Assembly (NCBI GenBank): GCA_964036195.1
Contig: OZ038456.1
Coordinates: 11,780,001 to 11,844,000 of the forward strand
DNA: 64,000 nt
Direction: 5' to 3'
DNA from: Sphaerolaimus hirsutus
Lineage: Eukaryota > Nematoda > Chromadorea > Monhysterida > Sphaerolaimidae
Both the position numbers and the translations under genes were made by a program. Below, piece by piece: positions 52,101 to 62,065 of the stretch. Positions within the stretch are counted from its first letter, which is position 1. Every line of letters begins with the position of its first letter. The notes under the pieces are model-generated. The model saw nothing but the letters and a program-made list of their open reading frames with translations. It did not search any database and was not told the DNA's origin.

Positions 52101-55100
52101 ACTTCCGATGCAACAAATATAGGCATATTTTCAGTGCCAATAAAAAAGTAACTCACTCAGTCTGGTCATTCAAAAATGTAATGTCTCCTTCAGCCTCTTC
52201 ATATTGATGTCCAGCTTTGGCAGTTCCATCGAATGTCTTGTAGCGCAGCGTGACCTTAGAATTTTTTTTTAATTAGCGTATTTCTAAGACAAAAATATGA
52301 TATAAATGGATTGCGAGAAGGTTCAAAGTGTTCGAAACGATTATTTACTTAGATGTTCTCTTTGATTGCCTACTTCCTATTGTTTGAATCAATGCGCTTG
52401 TGGCTAAGTTGCATAAAAATGAGAAACACTGTCTAAAACAGAAAAATTAAATGTGGTAAAATAAATTCCACCAACAACTTCAATAACGATATTTTAATGG
52501 CAACTAGTAAAACGGGGAAAAATTCTAAAAATCGTAATCCACAAAATAACGACGCACCTCTCCCCTAGCGCCGGAATGCCTGAGAATTTTGATTGGCACC
52601 ATGCCATTTGTTTCAGCGATGCTCGTGGAATTGGTTTCGAATGAAAACACGCCCGCGTGATCGTCGTCTGCGTTTGAAGGCAATTGAAAAGTCGAGTTGA
52701 CAGATTATTTAGTTTACGAAATGAATTCCCCGAAGCTGACCCCTACTCCTTATTTTCCGGTCGCGATAACGTATGCAAAAAATTCTCATTCCCGATCTCG
52801 AAATCGTGTGTGCCAGTCTTTACGTCACGTAAAGTGTGAAGTAAAGTGTCAAATGTCATGTAAAATGGATATAATTTTGTCAATTATCATGCAAAGTGTC
52901 AACAGTTCATTTATAAAATCTTTTCCTTTTCAATTTTAATTGACGTTTTACACGACATTTGACATTTTATTTTACACTTTGACGGGAGCGGGATTGCCCC
53001 CTAGTACGCAACCGTTTTCTACCCTAAACTAGTGTGTGTTGGGCAATTCAATAATTTTCAAAATGCTGATTATTCAAACTAATTCCGGTTGCACGTGAAA
53101 GTTACCCAGAATCATGACAGTGGCCACGGGTGGCGTGTCCAACTCAGCCACTGGCACTCCGCCAAGTTTCGATGGATCGTAAACCAAACCGTCCTTTGTC
53201 TTCACCCTGTGTATGGGTAACGGTAAATTGTTATTTTGGTATTTTTTCAATTGCGCTGTCAATGTTGTAAATTCTACGCAAGTTTCCAAATCATTCTAAA
53301 AATGCGACTTTTGTTCATTTTTACACTGTCTATGTCTCTTGAAACATTGGGAGAATCTCATTTGCTACCAAACCCAAATCAAAATTGTCCATTGGAAAAA
53401 TACCCCTGAAAATGATTTCGAGAATAGGTATAAAATACTCAGCAGAACGCATACTATGCATTCTTCTGAAGGAACCACCTCATCATGACGTCATCGTGCA
53501 AAATTCAAATTCAAATCAGAAAATCAAAATTTTCCACAAAAAAAATATAAAACGGATCACGAAAAACAATATTCGTTGCTTGAACGCAGCTCAGCCTTTT
53601 ATTTTCTAATAAAGTTTTTTGTTTTGCGAAAGTGCGTGCATTAAGTATCCGACTCGCGGTGTTATCGCCTAAGACATAAGTAAATTCAGACGCATACTTT
53701 GCGGTCCGCCGAGTATAAATATGTATGTAAGTTTCGCAATCAGTCGGCTCATTCTCCTGATTTGAAATCGGGTCAATTAAAATTCCACACCGGATACCCG
53801 AACGTTTCTTGACCTGAAAAACACAAACCCAAAACATCCCAACATCCCAACCCCACAACCAGGTGCCAGTCCCAGACCCTTTAAAATGTCAAATGGGCAG
53901 GGCATTTTACAGGGTCTGGGACTGGCCCAAGTAACCCCCCCCCCCACACCTTCAAACCCCCCCCCCACCTCAAATTGTGCAGGTAAATATAGAAGTGCTC
54001 ATCTTCCTCAAACACGTCATCATCGATAATCTCGATGGGAATGGACATGTGCGTGTCCTCGGGCGTGAAGGTGAGCGTGCCGGACACGGGCATGTAGTCG
54101 CTGCCCGCGTTCGCCGAGCCTACGTAGGGGTGCGGGTTGGACTTTGATTGGAGACAGTGTGATGGGAGAGTGAAGAATGGGTGTGTGATGGTATGGTGAA
54201 GCGTGGTGAAGTGTCTTCGCGCTGGAGATTCACGCAGCTGGTGGATAGTTCACCGCACTTGACAAAAGTTTCTGTGAAGATGCTTAACAGACTTGAGCAT
54301 GAGTACATCAAAGAGTATAAAGCCAGTATCGTCAAGTGTCTTTCTCAGTTACAGTTTCCATGTATTTACATGAAGCATAGGTGATTATAGGTGAAGCGCG
54401 TGAAAGACATTTCACCAATAATCTTGTGAAGCTTCGAAGTGTCTCAATAAAAACAATTTTTTTAATTTCGCAAATTATCAGCAAGAAAATACCCAAAAAT
54501 ACCCAATACCCCCACCCCAAAACCGACCATCCTCAGTATAATAATCGATCATGATGGTCAAATTAGGCGGGCCCCCCTCCCTGCTGACGACTGCGTGAAA
54601 TGTACCCACATTTTCCAGGACGGTGTAGTGGGCGGGGTCAAAGTAAATCCGTGCAGTGGATGCGCGCCGGGCGATATCCATCGCCGCCAGTGCCTGGGGG
54701 TTATTTGAGGGTGAGGGTCAGTTGAGTGCATGAGGGGCTTGTGAAGAAGACGGGTTTGTACTATGTGAAATGCATTATTTGTGAAGTGTGAGAAAGAATG
54801 CAATGTGCAACCAAGAATTAGACATTTTATGCCACATTGGACAAATTTTATCTGTCCTGACTAGTGATGGAAAAGCGCCATGGCGCTGGCGCCTGGCGCT
54901 AGCGCCAAAGCAAAAAGCGCCATGGCGCTTTTGGCGCTTGGCGCCTTTTTGCTGTGGCGCCATTGGCGCTGGGGTTTGGAAAAGCGCCATGGCGCTTTTG
55001 GCGCTTGGCGCTATGACGCCGTGGCGCCATTGGCGCTTGGCGCTGGTGTTTTAAAAAGCGCCAAAAAAGCGCCAAGAAGTACTCAAAATTCATCATTATT

Positions 55101-58100
55101 TTACCGTATATCCTCGAATAAGACCCCCCCCTCGAATAACTCCTCCCCCTTGAATAACTCCCCCCTCAAAAACACTGACGAAAAAATAACTCCCCCCCCT
55201 CGAATAACTCCCCCCTCTTGAATAAGCCCCCCCTCTGGGTGAAAAATATGCTTTAAAATTTACAAAAATGATCGATGAAAATACAGAAGAATGTTAACGT
55301 ATGGCAGCAATTGCAGATACATGACATGTACCCAGTGTATAAACATCTTTTTGTTGTTGTTGAACTGTTAAATACATGGATTACATGAGTTGACAGAATG
55401 CATACATAGGATGAATTCAGTCCAAGTTTCTGAGGAAAAAATAACTCCCTCCCTTGAATAACTCCTCCCCCTTGAATAAGTCCCCCCTCAAAACCTCTGA
55501 CGAAAAAATAACTCCCCTGGGGTCTTATTCGAGGATATACGGTATGCAGAAAGACCTGTTAAGTATTTATATGTGCTACTGTCAGTGTATTCCCAGATCA
55601 ACATACCCTATTCTTGATTACTTTTTAAACAATTTCCTTGTTAGTGCATGGGTATTCAACATTTGTCCCATCTAATCCGCATTATGTAAGGCTTTATGTG
55701 ACTATTCATCGGACTGGTAACACTCTTCACATAGGTTTTAGCTCAATCACTATACTAAGCTCGTTCCTTGCAGTTTTGTTTGAGCCTTGTTTGAAATGTC
55801 AAAAGTTGAATCAAAATTTTTTCTTTTTTATTTTGATTGACATTTTACATCACATTTACCTCTTGACATTTGACACTTGATTTTACAGGGTGCGGAATCA
55901 CTTTCTGAAGCCATTCCAACAATGGCAATCCAAAATTTGAAACCTCAAAATCCTGTGTTCAAAAGTGACTAGCAAAACTTAAAACTGCAATATCATAGTA
56001 GAAAAATCGAAAGTATTCCCAAAAAAATTAAAACTTCATTTGAAAATTTGAAAATTATTTTTGGGAAAAAACAACTAAATTCCAAAAGTAATTTGAAAAA
56101 ACACCTAAATTTTTTTTAGCACTTTTTACAGATGGTGTGCTATACTTAGCTTAGCCCAAACACCCAGCTGCAAAATATCAAGACAACAAGAACAAAAGTG
56201 ACTGCAGTTGACATGTATCTTGCGCCAAAAACAAATTAATAGCAGTGCATCAGCATGGCCGCATATATGAGAAGCAAAAAATTTTTGGCGCTGGCGCTAT
56301 TGGCGCCGATATCCTCTGGCGCCATTGGCGCTTGGCGCCGTGGTCTAGAAAAGCGCCATTTTGCTCTGGCGCTATTGGCGCTTGGCGCCAAAGTCCTGGC
56401 GCTTTTTCCATCACTAGTCCTGACGTTTTGCAGTGTGTGAAACTAGCCCTAAACTTAGAAAATATCCAGGGCTATCTATTCATTTATAATTTACCTAAAT
56501 AGTTGAATAGGTATAGGTATCAACGTGACATCAATACAAAAATACAGGACATAAATTTTTACTCCACAAAAATACTTCCATCAAAACCAACAAAAAACTG
56601 GCAAACTGCCAAAACCCTCAAAATCGCACCTCCATTGACTTATGGTGTTCCTTTTGGATCTTTTTCTTCACAATATCCCCTCCGCCAGTGAGACGCCTAG
56701 TAGCCTGAACCCTGTAAAATGCCCTCGATTTTGGTCCCCTATTGATAATTTCTACTTCTGCCATTTGCTGCAGCTTTTCAGGGGGCAATTCGGGATTTTT
56801 GTGGCGAATTTCCTTCATGATTGCCATAAATTCGCGACGGTGGCGCTCGAATTCAGCCAGCGCTGGATCTTTGGCTTCCTGAGGGATTTTTTCGAGGGAG
56901 CGGTTTTTTCCCAAGATAATTTGATGGAGGTGACCCCCCCCCCCCAGTAGGGTTGGGACGATATATCGTTTTGAATATCGAATATCGGATATCAACTAAT
57001 TTTTCATATTGAATATCAAATATCTATATCGAAAATTTTGAAAAAATATTGAATATCGATATTGAATATCGACCATTTTTTCTGTATATTTTCGATATTC
57101 TATACTCCCTGGGCCTGACTTCAAATAAGCCAGGAATGGCACTATTAGAAGACGATTTCATAAGCAATTTTGAAAAACAAATAACAATTAACAAATTTTG
57201 CGTGCAAGCGCGCACTTTGTCCTCACATGACAGGTATTTTTGTTTCAGCACTTGCGGCAGCATCAAATCTTGTGCAAATGCTCTCTCAGATGTTCACATA
57301 AGAGTATTATGTATGTAGGGTTGGGACGATATGACTTTTCGATATCGATATTCAATATTCAATATTTTTTTCTGAAACTCAATATTCGATATCAATACGA
57401 TATGGACCCTCGATATCGATATTCAATATTCGATATTAAAAAAATGCTCGATATTCGATATCGATATTTCGATATTTTCAATTTCACAATTTGTTAAAAT
57501 TGCTTATGAAATTGCCTTCTAATAGTGTCATTCCTGGCTTATTTGAAGTCAGCCCAGTGAGTATAGAATATCGAAAATATCGAGAAAAAAATGGTCGATA
57601 TTTGATATCGATATTCAATATTTTTTCAAAATTTTCGATATCGATATTCAATATTCGATATGAAAAAATAGTCGATATCCGATATTCGATATTCGATACG
57701 ATATATCGTCCCAACCCTATATGTATGTTGAATAGCTACTTACAACATGGAAACACCAATGGCACCATGGCATGGCACCTATAAATGGGGCTGGCACCTT
57801 TTCCTTACCACATCTGTCACATTTTTAAATCATTTTCTCATTTTGATCATTGTGTGCCATTTAAATTTGTATCATCTACTTTTCAGTAGAGATGATCAGT
57901 TGGGTTTGTGATCAAATGGAAATGCAATATGTCAAATGAGATATGCCCTGCTATACCAAAAGCAAAATATTGAAATATCAAAAATATTGATATCGAATAC
58001 CGAGCATTTTTTAATATCAAATATCGAGTATCGATATCGAGGGTCCATATTGTATCGATATCGAATATCGAGTTTCAGAAAAAAATATCGAATATTGAAT

Positions 58101-61100
58101 ATCGATATCGAAAAGTCATATCGTCCCAACCCTACCCCCAGGAATATTGTGTTCATTGCTAAATTGAATAAATCAAAATCATTTAAATTGAGTGAACTGT
58201 GGTTGGTTGTATAAAAATTCATATACTAAAATTGTATTTTGCTTTAATTTTTTACAAGTGTCATTTCATTTTATTAGGTACATATTATTCCCAAAAGTTA
58301 TTAATAAAATAAAAAGACACCATTTTAAACCAATTTTACCAAAAAAATCTACAGAATTTACTTCGCCTTTGCCATTTTACTTCTTTACAAAGATTAGTAA
58401 TCTTGCATGAAACGCCATAGTTGAAAGCATGTGAACGAAAATCAAGTGGACACCAAAATCAGTTGACATCCAGTGTATGACATCAATGACGCATTTAAAA
58501 TAAAGTGCACCCTAAAAAAACCCCAAAAATACACAATAATCCCCCCCCCCAAAAAAAAAGAAAGAAAAAAACCTACCTCCTCCAACAAATGCACATTCGT
58601 TTCGCCCTCTTCCATTTCCACATCTTCAGTAGCGATCAATCCATGAGATCCCCTCCGCCAACGCTTGGGAATGAATCTGTTCACGATTATGCGCGTGTCC
58701 ACTGGAAAATGTGGGGGGTTTGGTTGGGGAAAAGTATAGGGGGCGACATGAGATGTGTCGGGGGGGGGGCATTTTTACTTAAAGGTAATAAGTGTGAAAA
58801 AATCTTCTGGGAGTTCAGGTGCCAGTTCCGCAAATTGAGAAGTGAGAAGTAAAAGGGCAAAGGCGAAGTAAATTGGCAAAAGCGAAGTGAAATGGCAAGT
58901 GAATTGGCAAAATCGACGAGAAATGACAAGTGAATCGGCAAAAGCGAAGTAACAAAAAATAAAAAGTGATTTATCTTCTCTTTTGCCATTTTACTGTTCA
59001 ATTCACTTCGTGCTTCTCATTTCACTTCGATTTTGCCATTTTACTTCTCACTCCTGAATATGCGGAACTGCCCCCTGGAGATATCGATATTTCGGTTCTT
59101 TCAGCAAATTTTATGCCATAATTTACGACGTAAAATTGTTCTGAAATCACCGGAAAATCGGTATCACTAAAATCTCTAAAATTTCCAAACCCAAATAACC
59201 CCCCCCCCTTGAATAATATCCCACTAACCAATATAGGCATTGATAACTGTAATTGGGAAGAACAGCAGTGTTAGCACCCCCTCCCAAATATCAATTCTAT
59301 TGGGTGTAGTCACGGCTACGATGATATACAGCCAAGCGTAAGCGAATAGGGACCACGTGGCGGTGACGAAAAACACGTCCAAATGTTTTTGGCGTCGCAC
59401 CTGAGCAAAAAGTGGGCGGGGCTTTTTTCAGGTGAGGGTAATTTTTTAGGATGAAAATAAATTCCTAGTCGGTAATAGCCAATTTGAATGCAGAGTAAAT
59501 AAAACTTTCGTAATTACAAAATAAATTGGCGTAATGTAGAATATTCAAAATCTACAAAAAAAATCCATCAAACTTGGCACCGTGCCAAATGTGACGCACC
59601 TCTCCATCGGGGATCACATAGACGCAGATGGCGATAATCATGAACAGATTGAACGCTGCCGAACCCACGATCGTATTTGGGCCCAAATCGCCCGATTCGA
59701 AACCGCGCGCGAAAATCTGGAGTTGATTCTTTTATCTAAAAATTGAAAATATTCGAAATACGAAACGTCATTCTACAACCCTTCAAAATGTGTACACTTT
59801 TTCCATAGAGCGTTTGCCACCGTTGCACATTCCAGGTATACAAGGACGTACGCAGGGGGGGGGCGGGGGGGGGGGGGCGGCCGCCCCCCCCCCGTTCCCG
59901 GGCCGGACATAAAAATTTGCCAGAAATGGCACTTTTCTAAAGCGATTTTGATGGCATTTCTAAAAAAATTTTTGCGCGCAAGCACGCAAATACCCACCCA
60001 ATGATTTCTATGTGTTTTTAGGTATCTAACAGCGTTAGAAGAGCACCCAACATGATTCTAGTACGCAATATAGCTATATAAAGATACCTATACAGTACAC
60101 GTTGGAGCCAACGCCAGCGCCAATACTGCCATGGCGTTGGCGCCTACAAATGGCGCCAGCGCCATGGCGCCATTTCTTTACTAAAGGGCCAAAATTTAGG
60201 GGAGGGGGCCGCCCCCCCCCCCCCGTTCGCCGGGCTCCGTATACAATCCGCCCGCCCCGCTCAAAAATCCTGCGTACGTCCCTGCAGGTATAGAACCCTC
60301 AACACATCATTCAATCCAACAAATTACCGTATTTCCTCGATATACCCCCCCGAAATACACCCCCCCCCTCAAAATGGACACTATGAGTTTATAAACCCCC
60401 CCTCGAAATACCCCCCCAAATATATTGTATAGAGAATGTAAATGACAAAAGCTACAGTTTGTGATCTGGGAAACGTAGAACACACGTTAAAAACAATGAC
60501 TGTGTTATGTTAGTAAAACAACCCCTTCAAACAACCCCCCCCCCAAACAAAAACAATCAAATAACCTCAATAGAACTGAGCATAATCTCCGGCGCGCTAG
60601 ACCCCAGCGCCATGAGCGTCAAATTGGACACGGTCTCGTTCCACACATTCACGGTAAACTTCACCACTTCACCATCGGGTCGCTTCACGACCACCTCTTT
60701 CTCTTTGCTGGTGATCACTTCGATGGATGACATGAATCGATCGGAGGCCTCGGAGACGCCTGTGTTTTGGGCGGGAATTGGTGGATTTTTGTGACGAAAT
60801 GATCGCCCACCAGGGGGCACTCCCAGACCCTGTCAAAAACCCTGTAAAATGTAAAAGACCCTGTAAAATGTCATGTGTCATGTAAAAGACCCTGTAAAGT
60901 GTCATGTGTCATGTAAAAGACCCTGTAAAGTGTCATGTGTCATGTAAAAGACCCTGTAAAGCGTCATGTGTATCCAAATCTTATTTTATCATATCAAAAT
61001 CTTATGTTTTTGTATCCAAATCTTACTTTTTGACATAAGATTTGGATACAAAACAAAAGATTTGGATACGATAATTTAACATTTGGATACATATGCCACT

Positions 61101-62065
61101 TTACAGAGTCTTTGACATGACACATGACATTTTACAGGGTCTCTTACATAACACATGACATTTTACAGGGTCTTTTACACTTTACAGGGTCTGGGAGTGG
61201 CACCTGAAATTAACCCGCTCAAAATTTGTCGACGAAATAATAAACCCCATGTGAGTATTTCTAGGAAATACGGTAATAAGAATGGACTACGTTCTGTGGT
61301 GATACCGTAATAATCATAAAAAATGCACCGCCAAGAGTGCTGTAACTAGTGATGGCGAAGCGCCAGCAAAAATGGCCCCAACCCTCAAAATATTTATATA
61401 TTTCGTGACATCAACAAATGTAGATGAATTACATTGAGAGTGATGTTTCATACTTATGTTAGTGTAAGCAGATTGGCACGGTTTTATACCTCATCATTCA
61501 TTTTAAAGTGCTTGCACACACCAAAATTTTTCTTCACTTTTTTCAATTTTCCTCGCACTATCTTGGCGCCGTCGAAAACAACGGCGTCAAATGGTGCCAG
61601 CAAGGGCCAGGCGCCGGTGTCGCCGTTCAAAAATTGGCACCCGGCACCAGATGGCGCCATTAAATGGCGCCAGCGCCATGGCGCCATTCTATCACTAGCT
61701 TCAACTATTCAACAGAACGGGTCAAATAAAATGATGTCTACAACCATATTCTGTGATGAACGGCAAAAAGTGAATTCAAACTCGGACACCTCATAACACA
61801 AAATCACAAAAAACCACTCACCCATAAACATGTAGACCATCATAATGGCGTAAAGTACTCCCTTTGCTGCATTATCCGTAAACGACAGTCCAAGAATCGG
61901 CCGCCAAAGTGGTATAACCAATCCATCGTCGCAGTTGATGCCGGCACCCTCCGCGCATTTGTCAGTGACGTTGGTCGCGTTACTTTCCTGGGCGCTGGAC
62001 ACGGTCAGGGGGGACACCATGAGCATGATGCCCAGCGTCAGGGCGCACACGCACAAGTGACCCAT
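42945..62065 (-). CDS. ncx: Na+/Ca2+ exchanger, NCX/SLC8 family, complete, 20 coding exons
   Basis: Exons on the minus strand: 62065-61822, 60759-60566, 59716-59600, 59400-59229, 58701-58577, 56878-56630, 54693-54528, 54119-53969, 53206-53106, 52667-52558, 52254-52157, 51573-51473, 48814-48746, 47998-47894, 46185-46058, 45563-45470, 45345-45208, 44657-44499, 44017-43860, 43163-42945 (TAG). They sum to 2898 bases, 965 aa, close to vertebrate NCX1. The protein is a plasma-membrane antiporter that moves Na+ in against Ca2+ out. In order: signal peptide, N-terminal membrane half with alpha-1 repeat, basic XIP-like segment, Calx-beta domains CBD1 and CBD2, alternative-exon region, and C-terminal membrane half with alpha-2 repeat, ending EAYCVIEGF. 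All phases agree. No frameshift or in-frame stop is seen. Confidence 0.97.
43605..43790. mobile_element. GCGCACACTAGTTTTC hairpin MITE in the last ncx intron
   Basis: Left CCTGCGCACACTAGTTTTCA and right GAAAACTAGTGTGCGCGGGG. Same family as 16761-16969. Confidence 0.85.
45768..45998. mobile_element. GGGTTCAAACGGGA hAT-like MITE in an ncx intron
   Basis: Left AAGGGTTCAAACGGGACC, right CCCGCTTGGACCCTA. Duplication gttgacaa / gttgacac (7 of 8). Filled with cggtcccag words. Confidence 0.88.
46230..46528. mobile_element. TAGCATTG hAT-like MITE in an ncx intron
   Basis: Ends TAGCATTGAAAAAATC and TTTTTTCAATGCTA. Exact 8-bp duplication attgtgat at 46222-46229 and 46529-46536. Filled with aaatataaatctc words. 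Confidence 0.93.
46696..47054. mobile_element. TAGTGATG...GCGCC hAT-like MITE, complete
   Basis: Ends TAGTGATGTAAAAAGCGCCA and GGCGCTTTTACATCACTA. Exact 8-bp duplication attatgat at 46688-46695 and 47055-47062. The interior is gcgccaagcgcca words. Confidence 0.95.
47894..47998 (-). CDS. ncx: NCX phase-1/phase-1 cassette exon, Lys-rich (35 codons)
   Basis: This is a 105-base exon, acceptor aacatacag and donor gtattt, reading (D)[19 protein letters not shown] followed by more Lys/Glu/Ala. The composition is highly basic and low-complexity, unlike any conserved NCX segment I know, and would make a flexible positively charged insert in the cytoplasmic loop. Symmetric phase 1 makes it a cassette. 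A 236-bp TA-flanked mobile element (48026-48261) lies only 25 bases upstream of its 3' splice site. Confidence 0.78.
48026..48261. mobile_element. TACTCGGCG TA-type MITE beside an ncx cassette exon
   Basis: TA|TACTCGGCGTACGTGATACT and GTAACCGGAGTA|TA. Nearly identical to 36579-36823 and, inverted, to 26766-27011. A partial copy is near 51930-52025. It lies 25 bases upstream of the Lys-rich exon's acceptor. Confidence 0.92.
48746..48814 (-). CDS. ncx: NCX phase-1/phase-1 cassette exon, Arg/Glu-rich (23 codons)
   Basis: This is a 69-base exon with acceptor gcggcgcag and donor gtgcgc. It reads (D)[20 protein letters not shown]. Both ends are phase 1, so it can be skipped or kept without changing the frame. 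It sits after CBD2, where vertebrate NCX genes carry alternatively spliced exons A-F. It is very GC-rich next to AT-rich introns, as expected of a coding exon. Alternative use is inferred from phase and position only. Confidence 0.82.
48978..49132. mobile_element. CCGTAAATTTTCGAATAAG element
   Basis: TA|CCGTAAATTTTCGAATAAG and CGAGGATTTACAG|TA. Short member of the CGAATAA family, in the intron before cassette exon 48746-48814. Confidence 0.82.
49155..49677. mobile_element. CAGGGGTCTC hAT-like MITE in an ncx intron
   Basis: Ends CAGGGGTCTC and ATACCCCTG. Exact 8-bp duplication cggctagt at 49147-49154 and 49678-49685. Filled with cagctatctatctatcc words. Confidence 0.94.
50152..50558. mobile_element. 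CCGTATTTCTTCTAATAG element
   Basis: TA on both sides. Ends CCGTATTTCTTCTAATAG and CTATTAGAAGAAATACGG. Same internal words as 24867-25280. Confidence 0.88.
51473..51573 (-). CDS. ncx: NCX CBD2 end exon
   Basis: The acceptor is tgttttcag and the donor gtttgt. The exon joins the preceding one through GA|G. It encodes [20 protein letters not shown] and then WQKKLG, the last strands of CBD2. In vertebrate NCX1 this place reads as an acidic DDEEYEKNK-type run; here the first acidic residue of that cluster is Asn, which bears on whether CBD2 binds Ca2+. The exon ends in phase 1, the same phase shared by the next two small exons. Confidence 0.92.
52157..54693 (-). CDS. ncx: NCX Ca2+-sensor domains CBD1 and start of CBD2 (exons 7-11)
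   Basis: Exons 54693-54528, 54119-53969, 53206-53106, 52667-52558 and 52254-52157. CBD1 runs from [17 protein letters not shown] through [14 protein letters not shown] and [13 protein letters not shown], and ends with ILDDDHAG, which is split between two exons (G|AC). The acidic [12 protein letters not shown] and DDD clusters are the Ca2+ ligands of the Calx-beta fold and are all kept, so CBD1 should still sense cytoplasmic Ca2+. CBD2 follows with [22 protein letters not shown] and [20 protein letters not shown]. Several of these exons are flanked by small transposons but keep strong splice sites. Confidence 0.95.
53436..53715. mobile_element. TACTCGGCGGACC TA-type MITE, uninterrupted copy
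   Basis: Ends TACTCAGCAGAACGCAT and GCGGTCCGCCGAGTA. It keeps the tgacgtcatcgtg motif. It supplies the empty-site version of 13146-14133. Confidence 0.82.
54862..56416. mobile_element. Large TAGTGATG...GCGCC hAT-like element with nested CGAATAA element
   Basis: Ends TAGTGATGGAAAAGCGCCAT and GGCGCTTTTTCCATCACTA. Exact 8-bp duplication gtcctgac at 54854-54861 and 56417-56424, 1.55 kb apart. Inside is 55104-55542 (TA|CCGTATATCCTCGAATAAG ... CTTATTCGAGGATATACGG|TA). Confidence 0.93.
56630..58701 (-). CDS. ncx: NCX cytoplasmic loop start: XIP-like basic segment and linker (2 exons)
   Basis: Exon 58701-58577 begins just after the fifth membrane helix and contains a basic-aromatic run ([11 protein letters not shown]) at the place of the autoinhibitory XIP segment, then an acidic stretch. 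Exon 56878-56630 begins [17 protein letters not shown] and ends in HHKSME. It includes [18 protein letters not shown], the conserved run before CBD1. Its acceptor is ccctcag at 56884-56879. The intron between the two exons contains a nested pair of hAT-like elements (56948-58134), whose outer edge lies about 70 bases upstream of this acceptor. Confidence 0.93.
56948..58134. mobile_element. TAGGGTTGGGACGATAT hAT-like element split by an inverted relative
   Basis: The outer element is flanked by cccccag on each side. The inner element 57316-57719 has an exact 8-bp duplication tatgtatg at 57308-57315 and 57720-57727. The arms of both are gatatcgaatatc words. It lies in the ncx intron between exons 58701-58577 and 56878-56630. 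Confidence 0.93.
58818..59074. mobile_element. CCAGTTCCGCAAA-family MITE in an ncx intron
   Basis: gtgccagttccgcaaattga at the left and tatgcggaactgcc at the right. Filled with gaagtgaaatggcaa words. Confidence 0.82.
59229..62065 (-). CDS. ncx: NCX N-terminal membrane half with alpha-1 repeat (4 exons)
   Basis: Exon 62065-61822 starts with a cleavable signal sequence ([19 protein letters not shown]), an N-glycosylation-type segment (NATNVT) and a first membrane helix ending YMFMG. Exon 60759-60566 carries [17 protein letters not shown] and the alpha-1 signature [20 protein letters not shown], whose polar residues coordinate Na+ and Ca2+. Exon 59716-59600 adds [15 protein letters not shown], the other part of alpha-1. 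Exon 59400-59229 encodes further membrane helices ([18 protein letters not shown]). Exon joins reproduce the family sequence without gaps. Confidence 0.97.
60812..61202. mobile_element. CCCAGACCCTG-family MITE in an ncx intron
   Basis: Left cactcccagaccctgtc, right acagggtctgggagtggc. The left arm holds a 31-base tandem (accctgtaaagtgtcatgtg) and the centre holds cttattttat / ataagatttgg hairpins. Confidence 0.85.
61347..61697. mobile_element. TAGTGATG...GCGCC element 5' of ncx exon 2
   Basis: Left TAGTGATGGCGAAGCGCCAG and right GCGCCATTCTATCACTA. Duplication gctgtaac / gcttcaac (6 of 8). In ncx intron 1. Confidence 0.8.

Noticed and set aside
53074-53289. Continuous 71-aa minus-strand frame as a separate gene
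   Set aside because: It is NCX exon 53206-53106 read through its splice sites.
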